The notes: generated by a model from the letters alone, not told the origin. 64,000 bases of DNA from Pelotomaculum_C sp050950345 (GCA_050950345.1 JBMNHK010000003.1:1-64000), one strand, 5' to 3'. Shown: positions 32,423 through 41,425, numbered from the stretch's first letter. Numbers and translations are program-made.

Positions 32423-33294
32423 TGAAGGAACGCCTCTTTTCTCCTTTTTTTCCAATCCTCCACAAGGGAATTGATTTTTTTTACTGCATCACCAATACCC
32501 CCTACAGCGTCAATCAAGCCAATATCAACAGCTTCTTTGCCGATTAAGACGGTTCCTATGTCCCTGGCCAGGTCACCGGTGCGAAACATCAATTCGCGAA
32601 ATTTCTTTTCTGATATGTTGGAATGCTTTGTTGTAAAATGCACGACCCGGTCCTGCATTTTGTCAAGGTATTCGTAGGTCTGTGGAACCCCTATTACCAG
32701 GCCGTTAAGTCTTATGGGGTGTATTGTCATGCTGGCGGTATCAGAGATAAAGGAATACTGTGAGCTAACAGCAATAGGAACCCCTATAGAATGACCGCCA
32801 CCTAGAACTACAGAAACCGTTGGTTTTGACATACTGGCGATCATTTCTGCAATTGCCAGTCCTGCCTCTACGTCACCACCGACAGTATTGAGGATAATGA
32901 TAATACCTTCTACTTCGGGGGACTGTTCCAGGGCTACCAATTGAGGAATCATGTGCTCATATTTTGTTGTTTTGTTTTGCGGTGGTAGGACCAGATGCCC
33001 CTCAATTTGACCAATTATGGTGAGACAGTGGATATTGGATTTGATTTCAGGTAGGAGGGAAGCACCGATTTCCTTCATGCTAGCCAAATTTTCCTTATTG
33101 TTGGCGGCTTTTTTCTTTTGCTGTGAATCACCATCCGGTTCAGTACTTATACCTGGTTCTTCACGCCGTTCGGGCTCTGGCAATATTCCAGGCTCAGGAG
33201 AGGGCTCCGGTGTATAAGGAAAAACACCCGGCTGGTTTACAATACTAGTTCTTTTCAATCGATTCACTCCTGACATGATTCTCTCTGTGAACAT
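32419..33294 (-). CDS. tepA: TepA/YmfB ClpP-like serine protease with Pro/Glu-rich N-terminus
   Basis: Up to 291 aa. The ClpP-fold core has the Ser in VVLGGGHSIGVPIAVSS, the His in ASMTIHPIRLNG, and IIILNTVGGDVEAGLAIAEMI. B. subtilis TepA was described as helping protein export and degrades SASP-type proteins. Before the core lies a short disordered segment rich in PEP units (PEPSPEPGILPEPERREEPG). Start choice is open: ATG 33294 has no site, ATG 33276 has GAGAG, and TTG 33258 has AGGAG 8 nt upstream. Between rnj and ylzJ as in Bacillus. Confidence 0.92.
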   Translation of the reverse strand: MFTERIMSGVNRLKRTSIVNQPGVFPYTPEPSPEPGILPEPERREEPGISTEPDGDSQQKKKAANNKENLASMKEIGASLLPEIKSNIHCLTIIGQIEGHLVLPPQNKTTKYEHMIPQLVALEQSPEVEGIIIILNTVGGDVEAGLAIAEMIASMSKPTVSVVLGGGHSIGVPIAVSSQYSFISDTASMTIHPIRLNGLVIGVPQTYEYLDKMQDRVVHFTTKHSNISEKKFRELMFRTGDLARDIGTVLIGKEAVDIGLIDAVGGIGDAVKKINSLVEDWKKRRKEAFLQ

Positions 33295-33368
33295 ACTATT
33301 TAGTAGTTTCTTTAGTATGTTTCAAAACAAAATAATTACACCTGCAGTTATACTATTAGATAAATTAA

Positions 33369-33409
33369 TAAAAAAGCGCCTGGCTGGCATTGTTATGCAA
33401 CCGGCGCCT
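33369..33409 (-). terminator. Terminator of rnj
   Basis: GGCGCCGG and a mirrored TGGCGC-type arm form a long stem (about 33376-33407) with a GCATAACAATGC inner palindrome, followed by TTTTTTATT on the minus strand. Confidence 0.85.
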
Positions 33410-33438
33410 TTAACATATATTATGTTCAGTATTTTTCA

Positions 33439-35106
33439 CTAGACTTCCATGATGATTGGCAAAATCATCGGCCTTCTCCTGGTTTTATCAAATAGAAACT
33501 TGCCCAAAACATCTCTAACTTGAGATTTAATAGTCGACCAATCAGAGACTCCCGTGCAATTGCATTTTTCCAGGGCGTCCTTTACTTTAATCTTGGCCTC
33601 TTCGATTAATTCTTCTGACTCCCGCACATAAACAAACCCTCTTGAAACTATATCAGGGCCTGCTACGAGTAGGCCGGTGTCATGATTGAAGGCCATTACT
33701 ACTATGAGAATGCCGTCCTGGGAGAGTACCCTGCGATCCTTCAAGACAATGTTGCCAACGTCTCCTACGCCCAATCCGTCAACAAGCACCTTGCCGGAGG
33801 TGACTCTGCCGGCGATCTTACCGGTGCGGCGGGTAAAATCTAATACTTGACCGTTGTCAACCACAAAAACATTCTCGGGTTTTACACCCACTTCCCTGGC
33901 CAGTTCCGCGTGTCTGATCAACATGCGATATTCGCCGTGGATAGGGACAAAAAATTTTGGTCTGGTGAGGTTAAGCATTAGCTTTAGTTCTTCCTGGCTT
34001 GGGTGTCCGGAAACATGGATACCGTCCACGGACTCATAAATTACCTTAGCCCCGAGCTTGAAGAGTTGATCGATAATGCGTGAGACCAACTTTTCGTTGC
34101 CGGGGATAGGAGTTGCTGAAATAATTACAGTATCACCAGGCATTATTTCAACCTGCCGGTGATCCGAAAAAGCCATTCTAGTCAAGGCAGACATTGGTTC
34201 TCCCTGGCTACCGGTAGTGAGGATCGCTACTTTGTTCTTCGGTAAGCGGTTGGCCTCTTCCAACTCAACCAAAATATCTTCAGGTATTTCTAAATAACCC
34301 AGCTCAGTAGCAACGCTGACTGCATTAACCATACTGCGCCCTACTACAGCAACCTTGCGACCATACTTATAAGCAGCATGTATTACCTGTTGTAGTCTGT
34401 GAATATTGGTGGCAAATGTAGCAATAATTATTCTGTCCTCGGTTGCCAAACGAAATGTTTCTTCAAAGGTATTGCCTACATAACGCTCAGATCTGGTGTA
34501 ACCAGGTCTTTCCGCATTGGTGCTGTCAGAAAGCAATACCAATACACCCTTCTCACCGAGTTGAGCAAGGCGCTGAAGATCAGTAACTTGCCCATCCACA
34601 GGGGTCTGGTCAATCTTAAAATCGCCTGTATGCAATACTACGCCAATTGGTGTATGCAAAGCAATAGCCACTGCGTCTGGTATGCTGTGTGATACTTTAA
34701 TGAATTCGATTTTAAAGGGACCAACTTGTACAATGTCTCTTGGTTTCATCGTGTGCAACACGACATCACCGGCCATATTTTGCTCCTTCAATTTACCGTG
34801 CAGCAGCCCTAGAGTTAACTTGGTCCCGTAAATCGGCACATTAATTTGGCGTAACAAATACGGCAATGCACCAATGTGGTCCTCGTGTCCGTGGGTAAGC
34901 ACTATACCGAGGACGGAATCCCTGTTTTCCAAAAGAAAAGTGATGTCCGGGATAACAATATCAATACCCAACATACTCTCTTCCGGAAACATTAAACCAC
35001 AGTCAATAACTAAAATATTCTCCCCAAATCTCACCGCCATCATATTTTTACCGATTTCACCCAACCCGCCCAGGGGTATGAGTGACAATTTGGGTTCTTT
35101 TGCCAA
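33439..35106 (-). CDS. rnj: Ribonuclease J
   Basis: 555 aa; 5'-3' exonuclease and endonuclease for mRNA and rRNA processing. The beta-lactamase fold carries VLTHGHEDHIGALPYLL (HxHxDH), the later ligand His in IGVVLHTGDFKID, and VSGHPSQEELKLML near the C-terminal end of the catalytic core. TTG 35106 (MAKEPKLSLIPLGGLGEIGKN) is chosen for its AGGAGGTG site. A consensus sigma-A promoter lies about 130 nt upstream and its own terminator follows, so it is monocistronic. Confidence 0.97.
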   Translation of the reverse strand: MAKEPKLSLIPLGGLGEIGKNMMAVRFGENILVIDCGLMFPEESMLGIDIVIPDITFLLENRDSVLGIVLTHGHEDHIGALPYLLRQINVPIYGTKLTLGLLHGKLKEQNMAGDVVLHTMKPRDIVQVGPFKIEFIKVSHSIPDAVAIALHTPIGVVLHTGDFKIDQTPVDGQVTDLQRLAQLGEKGVLVLLSDSTNAERPGYTRSERYVGNTFEETFRLATEDRIIIATFATNIHRLQQVIHAAYKYGRKVAVVGRSMVNAVSVATELGYLEIPEDILVELEEANRLPKNKVAILTTGSQGEPMSALTRMAFSDHRQVEIMPGDTVIISATPIPGNEKLVSRIIDQLFKLGAKVIYESVDGIHVSGHPSQEELKLMLNLTRPKFFVPIHGEYRMLIRHAELAREVGVKPENVFVVDNGQVLDFTRRTGKIAGRVTSGKVLVDGLGVGDVGNIVLKDRRVLSQDGILIVVMAFNHDTGLLVAGPDIVSRGFVYVRESEELIEEAKIKVKDALEKCNCTGVSDWSTIKSQVRDVLGKFLFDKTRRRPMILPIIMEV

Positions 35107-35235
35107 ATCCACACCTCCTAACCATTTCGTCAATGGTTCTTTTCACTTTATTATTGGTGAGATAAATCAGGAGAAGGTGGGAAAATATATAATTAGACCG
35201 TTCCCGGGAAATCCGCACAAAAACACTCAAAGTTA

Positions 35236-35264
35236 ATTATACAATATGTAGCATAAAATGTCAA
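35236..35264 (-). promoter_or_regulatory. Consensus sigma-A promoter of rnj
   Basis: TTGACA (35259-35264), exactly 17 nt, TATAAT (35236-35241): a perfect match. The untranslated leader would be about 125 nt. Confidence 0.9.
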
Positions 35265-35345
35265 ATAAGATTTTAGCTCCATCAATATTTAATTGTCTTT
35301 TATCCAAAGCCAAACAATAATATACCAGATTAATTATAATATATA

Positions 35346-35380
35346 CATAGAGGAGGCCCGCAGCAGGTGACCTCCCCTTC
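35346..35380 (-). other. Weak hairpin after dapA
   Basis: On the minus strand GGAGG and CCTCC flank about 14 nt, about 40 nt after the dapA stop, with no U-run. Possible end signal of the asd-dapA unit, but not convincing. Confidence 0.3.
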
Positions 35381-35409
35381 CATGATGGCAATAAAAAATT
35401 TTCATTTAA

Positions 35410-36294
35410 TTAGATTAGCTTTAAGCCGGCCAGCATGTCCTTGATGGCTGCTTCTTCTGATGCGCTGGCAGCAGCTAAAGGCGGGCGTGTTCCTCCAACC
35501 TCCCAGCCCAGCAGGTTTAGTGCCGTTTTTACAGGGACTGGGTTGGTAGTAATAAAGATTCCTTTGAACAGAGGGAAAAGTTCCAGGTGAATCTTTTGAG
35601 CAAGACTGGTATCACCGGATATGAACGCAGTAACCATTTCCTTCATCCGGATGCCAACTAAGTGAGAAGCCACACTAATTACACCTGTACCACCCAAAGC
35701 GAGCATGGGTAATGTTAAAGAATCGTCACCGCTGTAAATAGCGAAATCATCCGGTAACAATTTGCGAAGTTCGCTTACCTGATCCATAATCCCACTGGCT
35801 TCCTTAATAGCCACAATGTTACTAATTTGAGCCAGCCGGGCCACTGTTGCAGGCTGTAAATTTATCCCTGTCCGGCCGGGAATGTTGTAGAGAATGATTG
35901 GGAGAGATGTGCTCTCGGCTATAGCTTTAAAATGCTGGTATAGTCCTTCCTGAGACGGTTTATTGTAATAGGGCACTACCAGCATAACTCCGTCAACACC
36001 GGTTTTTTCAGCTGCACGGGTCAATGCTATGCTGTCAGCAGTGGAATTACTACCCGTGCCAGCCACTACAACAGCCTTACCGCCAACCTCATCCACTACT
36101 TTTTGAAAAAGTTCCAACTTTTCATCTTTAGACAACGTAGGCGATTCACCGGTTGTGCCGGCTATGACAAGTCCGTCAGAACCTGCAGTTATCAAGTGCT
36201 GTGCAAGTTTCTTAGCCTGGCTAAAATTTATGCTTAAGTCATCGTTAAAAGGGGTAACCATAGCGGTCAGTATCCGCCCAAAATTAACAGCCAA
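35410..36294 (-). CDS. dapA: 4-hydroxy-tetrahydrodipicolinate synthase
   Basis: Condenses aspartate semialdehyde and pyruvate on the way to lysine, diaminopimelate and dipicolinate; 294 aa. GTTGESPTLSKDEK, the Tyr of VPYYNKPSQEGLYQHF, IILYNIPGRTGINL and the Schiff-base Lys in IVAIKEASGIMDQ (about residue 163) are all present. The start is TTG 36294 with GGAGGGTGAATAG before it. It is preceded by a short dapG remnant rather than a full aspartokinase gene. Confidence 0.97.
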   Translation of the reverse strand: MAVNFGRILTAMVTPFNDDLSINFSQAKKLAQHLITAGSDGLVIAGTTGESPTLSKDEKLELFQKVVDEVGGKAVVVAGTGSNSTADSIALTRAAEKTGVDGVMLVVPYYNKPSQEGLYQHFKAIAESTSLPIILYNIPGRTGINLQPATVARLAQISNIVAIKEASGIMDQVSELRKLLPDDFAIYSGDDSLTLPMLALGGTGVISVASHLVGIRMKEMVTAFISGDTSLAQKIHLELFPLFKGIFITTNPVPVKTALNLLGWEVGGTRPPLAAASASEEAAIKDMLAGLKLI

Positions 36295-36470
36295 GTCTAT
36301 TCACCCTCCTTGTTATGGCAAGACTGCAAATATTTATAAAAGACTGTAGTGCCCGAATTCCAGCTTCCATATCTTCTATCCTTACCAGCACCCAGATGGA
36401 TGTATAGTAATCCGCCGATTTGAAGATGGTGATTTGTTCCAGGGCGAGCGTGTCAACTGTTTTTGGTATT
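36284..36470 (-). pseudogene. dapG: Remnant of aspartokinase dapG (ACT-domain end only)
   Basis: About 60 codons between asd and dapA. The stretch ITIFKSADYYTSIWVLV followed by DMEAGIRALQSF resembles the C-terminal ACT domain of DapG-type aspartokinases, where ILQ(S/T)ADSHT(S/T)IWVLV and AVxALHxxF are usual. The kinase domain (KFGGTS start, about 350 residues) is absent. B. subtilis has full dapG exactly here. The frame is open into the 3' end of asd, but no own ribosome site is evident. An unrelated small gene is the alternative. Confidence 0.5.
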
Positions 36471-37493
36471 TTAATTATTTCGCAGGCATCCGTATTTAAC
36501 AAGCAACTCAGCTATCTGGACTGTATTTGTCGCAGCCCCTTTGCGAATTTGATCCGCTACTACCCAGATGTTTAGCCCGTTAGCAATAGAATTATCCTCC
36601 CTGATGCGACCCACAAAAACTTCATCACTGCCGGATGCGTATAAGGGCATGGGGTATTGTTTGTTCGCGGGGTCGTCAATCACGACAATACCGGGAAAAC
36701 TTGCAAATAAACGTCTTGCTTCTTCAGCAGTTACTTTTTCATATGTCTCTATGTTAATTGACTCGGAATGGCTGCGATAAACCGGCACCCGAACAGTTGT
36801 GGCTGTAATAGCCAGGCTCTCATCATGTAGTATCTTTTGTGTTTCTCTAACCATTTTCCATTCTTCTTTGGTATAGTCCATGTCCATAAACACGTCTATA
36901 TGCGGGATTACATTAAATGCTATCGGGTATGAGAAAACTTTGGGTTCGGCTTCTTCATTCTGCTCCAGGGCAGCCCTGGTCATGGCCGTAAGCTCATCAG
37001 TACCCGCAAGCCCGGCGCCGGATACTGCCTGGTATGTCGATACTACCACTCTTTTAATCCTAGCAGCATCATGTATAGGTTTTAATGCTACCACCATCTG
37101 AATTGTGGAACAGTTCGGGTTAGCAATAATCCCTTTATGCCATTTAACATCTTCCGGGTTAACTTCCGGTACTACCAATGGCACTGCCGGATCCATCCGG
37201 TAATTACTGCTGTTGTCTATAACAACAGCACCTCGTTCAACTGCAGCGGGACCAAATTCTTTACTGGCTGCTCCTCCTGCAAAAAGAGCAATATCTATAC
37301 CGTTAAAAGAATCAGGGGTTGTTGCTTCAACTTCATATGACTGGCCTTTAAACTGCATTATTTTACCTGCAGAGCGTGCGGTGGCACAGAGCTTTAGTGT
37401 GCCCACCGGAAAATTCCTCTCTTCAAGCCTTTTAATTAATTCCTGGCCAACTGCTCCGGACGCCCCAACAATTGCTACATTGTATTTCTTCAA
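36471..37493 (-). CDS. asd: Aspartate-semialdehyde dehydrogenase
   Basis: Reduces aspartyl phosphate to the semialdehyde; 340 aa. NADP loop VAIVGASGAVGQELI, catalytic Cys in IANPNCSTIQMVVAL (about residue 130), substrate motif VVSTYQAVSGAG and late catalytic His in TTVRVPVYRSHSESIN. TTG 37493 follows GGAGGGG and gives the family start; a longer frame upstream would add 43 residues with no site. An extended -10 promoter lies about 100 nt upstream, so asd and dapA can be expressed apart from the dipicolinate genes. Confidence 0.97.
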   Translation of the reverse strand: MKKYNVAIVGASGAVGQELIKRLEERNFPVGTLKLCATARSAGKIMQFKGQSYEVEATTPDSFNGIDIALFAGGAASKEFGPAAVERGAVVIDNSSNYRMDPAVPLVVPEVNPEDVKWHKGIIANPNCSTIQMVVALKPIHDAARIKRVVVSTYQAVSGAGLAGTDELTAMTRAALEQNEEAEPKVFSYPIAFNVIPHIDVFMDMDYTKEEWKMVRETQKILHDESLAITATTVRVPVYRSHSESINIETYEKVTAEEARRLFASFPGIVVIDDPANKQYPMPLYASGSDEVFVGRIREDNSIANGLNIWVVADQIRKGAATNTVQIAELLVKYGCLRNN

Positions 37494-37590
37494 ATAATAC
37501 CCCTCCAAAATGTTTATAGGTAATAATGCTGTGTATTTTAAGCACATAATCTGGTTTGACAGCCTGGCGCTATTATGTGAACTTTCAGTA

Positions 37591-37599
37591 ATTATACCA
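37591..37599 (-). promoter_or_regulatory. Extended -10 promoter of asd-dapA
   Basis: TGGTATAAT on the minus strand in the 181-nt gap between dpaB and asd; poor -35. Confidence 0.55.
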
Positions 37600-37674
37600 G
37601 ATTGCGCGCCGGTTAGAAACACGCCGGAAGAATCTGTATTTATTTATTATTGTTACCGCATAATAACACGGTAG

Positions 37675-38271
37675 TTAGTTTTTAGATTGATATTCCACTA
37701 AAACTGGTTGGTGCTGCCTTCCATTAAGGGCTTCAACAATTGTATCCGTTATTTGATCCCATCTAGACATAAGCGAATTTGGCTTGACTACAGGATTATC
37801 CTGACCAAATGGCACCACATATAAGTGCTTTACATTGAGCAAAAGACCGATATTCTTAGCATTCATGCTAAGCCCATCATTGGTGGATATACCCAGAACC
37901 ACAGGCCTTTGGTTTCTTAGTTGGGCCTTAATGGACAATAATACCGGCCCGTCTGTGATCCCGTTGGCCAGTTTGGCCAGAGTATTGCCTGTACAGGGAG
38001 CAACAAGTAAAACATCAAGTAGCTTTTGCGGACCGATTGGTTCGGTATCCACCATTGTTGCATAGGCATCCTTGCCGGTAATATCTTTAATTTCTTGCTT
38101 CCACTGTTCACTTGAGCCAAATCTTGTATCAGTGGTAGCGACGGTGTCGCTGATAATAGGTAATATGTCGGCGCCTTCATTCATCAGGATGCGCAGCTGG
38201 GGCAGAACATCATTAAGGCAGCAGTGCGAGCCGGTTAAGGCAAAACCCAATCTAACTCCTTTTAAACGCAT
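37675..38271 (-). CDS. dpaB: Dipicolinate synthase subunit B
   Basis: Flavoprotein-like subunit (SpoVFB) of the enzyme making dipicolinic acid in the mother cell; 198 aa. FALTGSHCCLNDVLPQL, LLVAPCTGNTLAKLANGITDGPVLLSIKAQLRN and VVLGISTNDGLSMNAKN are typical. ATG 38271 has GGAGGTGC upstream. Twenty-seven nt separate it from dpaA. Presence supports sporulation with calcium-dipicolinate. Confidence 0.96.
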   Translation of the reverse strand: MRLKGVRLGFALTGSHCCLNDVLPQLRILMNEGADILPIISDTVATTDTRFGSSEQWKQEIKDITGKDAYATMVDTEPIGPQKLLDVLLVAPCTGNTLAKLANGITDGPVLLSIKAQLRNQRPVVLGISTNDGLSMNAKNIGLLLNVKHLYVVPFGQDNPVVKPNSLMSRWDQITDTIVEALNGRQHQPVLVEYQSKN

Positions 38272-38298
38272 CTCAAGCACCTCCCAAACAGTAACCAA

Positions 38299-39189
38299 TT
38301 AACTGCCGGTAGTTTCCTCCATAAGAAAACCAAGTATGGCTTTTGCTAGGATACGACCTGCTGTCTTGGGAGCTACACGACCTGGCAGGCCAGGCTCTAA
38401 TACTGCTTTAATCCCAAGTTTTTCAGCCGTTTGAAAATCAGTACCTCCCGGAACTGAAGCAATATCGATGATTATTGCCTCCGGTGAGACGTTTTCAAGA
38501 ATATCCTTCGTTAATACCATAGATGGTACTGTGTTGAAGATAACATCCGCTTCTCTTAGGGATTCAGATAGTTGGTTAAATGGCACCGGTTTAAGGTTCA
38601 TTGCAGCAATACGGGCCAAGGCTCCTTTATCCCTGGCTGCCACCCGTGTATCTGCCCCCATGGCGCCAAGGAGGCGGGCAAGAGTAATACCGGTTCTGCC
38701 GAAGCCAAGCACATATGCTGTGCAGCCATGAATAGTCACCGGCATCATTTCCATGGCCCTCTGGACGGCTCCCTCGGCTGTTGGAATAGAATTGTAAATT
38801 GCCACATCGTTGTTTTTCATCAGTTCATAGATGCGCAAATCTTTTTGTTCCAATAGCCGTACCAGTTTTGGTCTGGCGAACCCGACAAAGACCGGAATAT
38901 TGGAGGGAATAAACGAAACCAGTTGCTCATTGAGGGGTAGCGGGTTACCCGCTAAAGGAGCGTAGATGAATCCGTCCTCGTTGATACCCGGGCTCGGTAA
39001 AACCAGTGCGTCAATTCCCAAGAGGCATTCTTTTTGCGTCTGAAAGACAGTGATCCTTGAGTCTGCTTTGGCAGGTAAACCCGCGACGTTTACCATAGCT
39101 CCGGCAGCGGCCAATTCTTCCACCACTACTAACTCTCTGGCATCACCGCCCATTACAGCTATCTTTTTTCCAGTCAGAAGCGGTTGCAT
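38299..39189 (-). CDS. dpaA: Dipicolinate synthase subunit A
   Basis: The NAD(P)-dependent subunit (SpoVFA); 296 aa. IAVMGGDARELVVVEELAAAG at the start, and the nucleotide fold VLGFGRTGITLARLLGAMGADTRVAARD about residue 155. The typical TVPSMVLTKDIL and DIASVPGGTDFQTAEKLGI follow. ATG 39189 has GGGGGACTG upstream. Forms an operon with dpaB. A mother-cell sigma-K promoter would be expected in the 86-nt gap after dapB; I found no convincing one by eye. Confidence 0.96.
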   Translation of the reverse strand: MQPLLTGKKIAVMGGDARELVVVEELAAAGAMVNVAGLPAKADSRITVFQTQKECLLGIDALVLPSPGINEDGFIYAPLAGNPLPLNEQLVSFIPSNIPVFVGFARPKLVRLLEQKDLRIYELMKNNDVAIYNSIPTAEGAVQRAMEMMPVTIHGCTAYVLGFGRTGITLARLLGAMGADTRVAARDKGALARIAAMNLKPVPFNQLSESLREADVIFNTVPSMVLTKDILENVSPEAIIIDIASVPGGTDFQTAEKLGIKAVLEPGLPGRVAPKTAGRILAKAILGFLMEETTGS

Positions 39190-39275
39190 AACTTCAGTCC
39201 CCCAAATCTTTACCCTAAGAGACATTACAGTATATGTCTACCGGTTTACAGAGGTGCTATTATATTTTATTGATG

Positions 39276-40079
39276 CTATTCAAAGAGCAAGCGGTCTAAA
39301 CCATAAACCACCCTTTCAAGATGCATTACTTTGCGCACACCCACCAATACGCCGGGCATAAAAGATTCACGGGTTATGGAATCATGTCTTATCGTGAGGG
39401 TTTCCCCGAGTCCGCCAAAAATCACTTCCTGGTGTGCTACCAGACCTGGCAGACGGACACTATGTATGCGGATGCCGCCGTCAAAGGCTCCTCCCCTTGC
39501 ACCCGGCACCTTTTCAATTTCGGCCGCCAACCCCTGTCTAAATTCAGGATCCCTTTGTTCCATAATGCCCTCAGCCGTCTTAATAGCAGTGCCTGATGGC
39601 GCATCAAGTTTTTGGTCATGGTGCAGTTCAATAATTTCAACACTAGGTAAGTAGCGGGAGGCTTCTGCCGCAAATTTCATCATCAATAACGCTCCGATAG
39701 CTACGTTGGGTGCTATTAACCCTCCTACTTTATGTTTGGAGGAAGTTTCAATAATTTCATCTATTTGCTCCGGACTTAAGCCGGTGGTACCGATAACAGG
39801 ACGCACCCCGTGCTGTAGATAAATGAGTGCATTACTAAAAACACAGTGAGGGTTAGTAAAGTCTACTGCCACGTCTGGTCGAACCCGGGCAAGGACTTCA
39901 GCCAAATCCTTCTCAATTACTACCCCTGTATTACCTGCTTCAACCAGAGTCCCTACATCAGTACCTTCACCGGCACTGTCAACGGCGCCGACCAGTTCCA
40001 TATCTTCTGTTCTTAGCACTGTTTTGACAACTTCACGGCCCATTTTACCGTAAGCTCCTGTGACTACAACTCTAATCAT
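39276..40079 (-). CDS. dapB: 4-hydroxy-tetrahydrodipicolinate reductase
   Basis: 267 aa; reduces the DapA product. N-terminal VVVTGAYGKMGREVV binds NAD(P)H. Catalytic His-His-Lys region EIIELHHDQKLDAPSGTAIKTAE (about residues 150-172), then RGGAFDGGIRIHSVRLPG. Its product is also the branch point substrate for dipicolinate synthase encoded next. A sigma-A-like promoter lies 48 nt upstream. Confidence 0.97.
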   Translation of the reverse strand: MIRVVVTGAYGKMGREVVKTVLRTEDMELVGAVDSAGEGTDVGTLVEAGNTGVVIEKDLAEVLARVRPDVAVDFTNPHCVFSNALIYLQHGVRPVIGTTGLSPEQIDEIIETSSKHKVGGLIAPNVAIGALLMMKFAAEASRYLPSVEIIELHHDQKLDAPSGTAIKTAEGIMEQRDPEFRQGLAAEIEKVPGARGGAFDGGIRIHSVRLPGLVAHQEVIFGGLGETLTIRHDSITRESFMPGVLVGVRKVMHLERVVYGLDRLLFE

Positions 40080-40126
40080 ACTATACCTCCATCCAATTAA
40101 GTCCCATGCAAAGACTTATAAAATTA

Positions 40127-40155
40127 ATTCTCATATATAAAAATACCTATGTCAA
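40127..40155 (-). promoter_or_regulatory. Candidate promoter of dapB
   Basis: Perfect TTGACA (40150-40155), 17-nt spacer, weak GAGAAT (40127-40132). The neighbouring TATATA offers an off-spacing alternative. Confidence 0.5.
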
Positions 40156-40399
40156 TATTCAGGCACAAAAAATTAAAAAATCCCTGTAGAAAAAGGTTGG
40201 ACGTTTTAATTATCATTATAAAAAACTAAATGTTAGCATCAATATCAGCAACTTAACATAACCTTTCGTAATATATAAATCACATATATATAACGAACTA
40301 TTGTTGTGATTTTTCTCTTTTTTGTCCGAGCTACGATAATTCTCTGGGGCATGTTTATTATGCCATTTGGCGGCAGTATTAATGACACTGATTAATGAA
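40156..40399. other. Non-coding AT-rich gap upstream of dapB
   Basis: Part of a 434-nt gap between dapB and the 114-aa membrane protein. I looked for a lysine riboswitch (L-box), expected for some dap genes, and saw none. A small GGCAT/ATGCC hairpin lies near 40346-40362 on the plus strand. No ORF has a ribosome site. Confidence 0.5.
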
Positions 40400-40440
40400 A
40401 ATAAAAAAAACTCCATGCCGAAACACAGAGTAAGGAGTTT
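40400..40440 (-). terminator. Terminator of the M16-dut unit
   Basis: AAACTCC (40434-40440) pairs with GGAGTTT (40408-40414) on the minus strand, followed by TTTTTTATTTT. Seventy nt after the stop of the gene at 40514. Confidence 0.85.
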
Positions 40441-40513
40441 ATATGGTAAGTTTACAATTGTCTTGCTTGCAAGTTCACCTAACCGCTACCGAAGGTTCCC
40501 CCAGCTCATGTTT

Positions 40514-40849
40514 TTAAATACGTCTCCAGGCATTGATAATTCTCTGCATATATGGCTGTATGATAGCCAGAAGGAAGGAAATGGCGGCCAGCGGCTCCAT
40601 ACTGATGCCGCCTAAATGTATACGTTCCGGTAACTCTAGTTCGATGAAAGTGATTACCACCACAAGGGTCAAATATATGCCACCGGCAACGCCAACCAGA
40701 TTCGCTAAGGCTTGCGAAAGGGGGCTTGGTTTGCTTTCGCCAATAACGCTCCAGTCCTTCTCCCTGTACCTGGCTTGTCGGATTCGCTCCCGTATGGAAA
40801 TGATTATTAAAAACAACACTATAATTGCTAAAATTATGCCGTTTAACAT
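40514..40849 (-). CDS. Small membrane protein of unknown function
   Basis: 111 aa from ATG 40849, preceded by GGGGTGAGG. Three hydrophobic helices are visible: IILAIIVLFLIIIS (about 4-17), GVAGGIYLTLVVVITFI (about 52-68) and PLAAISFLLAIIQPYM (about 84-99). A basic loop RERIRQARYREKDW lies between helices 1 and 2. No family is recognised. It follows dut and precedes a strong terminator, so it may be the last gene of the pnp-M16-dut run. Confidence 0.7.
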   Translation of the reverse strand: MLNGIILAIIVLFLIIISIRERIRQARYREKDWSVIGESKPSPLSQALANLVGVAGGIYLTLVVVITFIELELPERIHLGGISMEPLAAISFLLAIIQPYMQRIINAWRRI

Positions 40850-40954
40850 TGGCCTCACCCCACTGTTATCATATTGGGGACAGGCAGGAAATATGATTAA
40901 AAAAAAACAACAGGATGCCTGTTGTTAAACGTTACTTCTTCGGTCTTTAAGTAC

Positions 40955-41425
40955 TTAAATCCGGCCTGTAGAGCCAAAACCGCCTGCTCCTCTGGCTGTA
41001 GCCTCTAAACTATCGGCTTCCACCAGGTTAACTTGATAAACAGGCATAAAGACAATTTGGGCGATTCTCTCCCCCGGCTTGATCGTATACTCTTTGTCAC
41101 CATGATTAATCAAGGCAACCATTAATTCACCCTTGTAATCACTGTCTATTACACCAACTGCATTGGTTAGGGAAATGCCATGTTTAGCGGCCAGGCCGCT
41201 TCTGGGAAATATTAGTCCAACAATATATCTTGATGGGATCTGGATAGCCAAACCAGTTGGTATAACCCTTCTGGCGCCTGGCTCTAAAGTTACAGGCGCC
41301 TCAATACATGCGGGCAGGTCAAGACCGGCTGCACCTGCTGTTAAGTAGCGCGGCCAGGGGATATCCCGGCCGATCTTATCAGAAAGCCTTTTAACCTGGA
41401 TATCGGTAATAAATTTCATATCCAT
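40955..41425 (-). CDS. dut: dUTP diphosphatase
   Basis: Hydrolyses dUTP to dUMP, keeping uracil out of DNA; about 156 aa, trimeric. Motif 1 AAGLDLPA, motif 2 PRSGLAAKHGI, motif 3 GVIDSDYKGEL, motif 4 GERIAQIVF, motif 5 RGAGGFGSTG are all intact. ATG 41425 overlaps the stop of the M16 peptidase as TGATG, showing translational coupling; GTG 41434 is a less likely alternative. Confidence 0.96.
   Translation of the reverse strand: MDMKFITDIQVKRLSDKIGRDIPWPRYLTAGAAGLDLPACIEAPVTLEPGARRVIPTGLAIQIPSRYIVGLIFPRSGLAAKHGISLTNAVGVIDSDYKGELMVALINHGDKEYTIKPGERIAQIVFMPVYQVNLVEADSLEATARGAGGFGSTGRI

Noticed and set aside
38468..38856. Plus-strand ORFs opposite dpaA
   Set aside because: Antisense shadows without ribosome sites; dpaA is a clear family member.
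39190..39275. Sigma-K promoter before dpaA
   Set aside because: A CATATACTG stretch near 39230 only partly fits the CATAnnnTA -10, and no matching -35 is clear.
40080..40399. Lysine riboswitch expected before dapB
   Set aside because: No L-box conserved core could be found in the gap.
40216..40416. 66-codon minus-strand ORF upstream of dapB
   Set aside because: It starts inside the terminator hairpin, has no ribosome site and is of low-complexity AT-driven composition.
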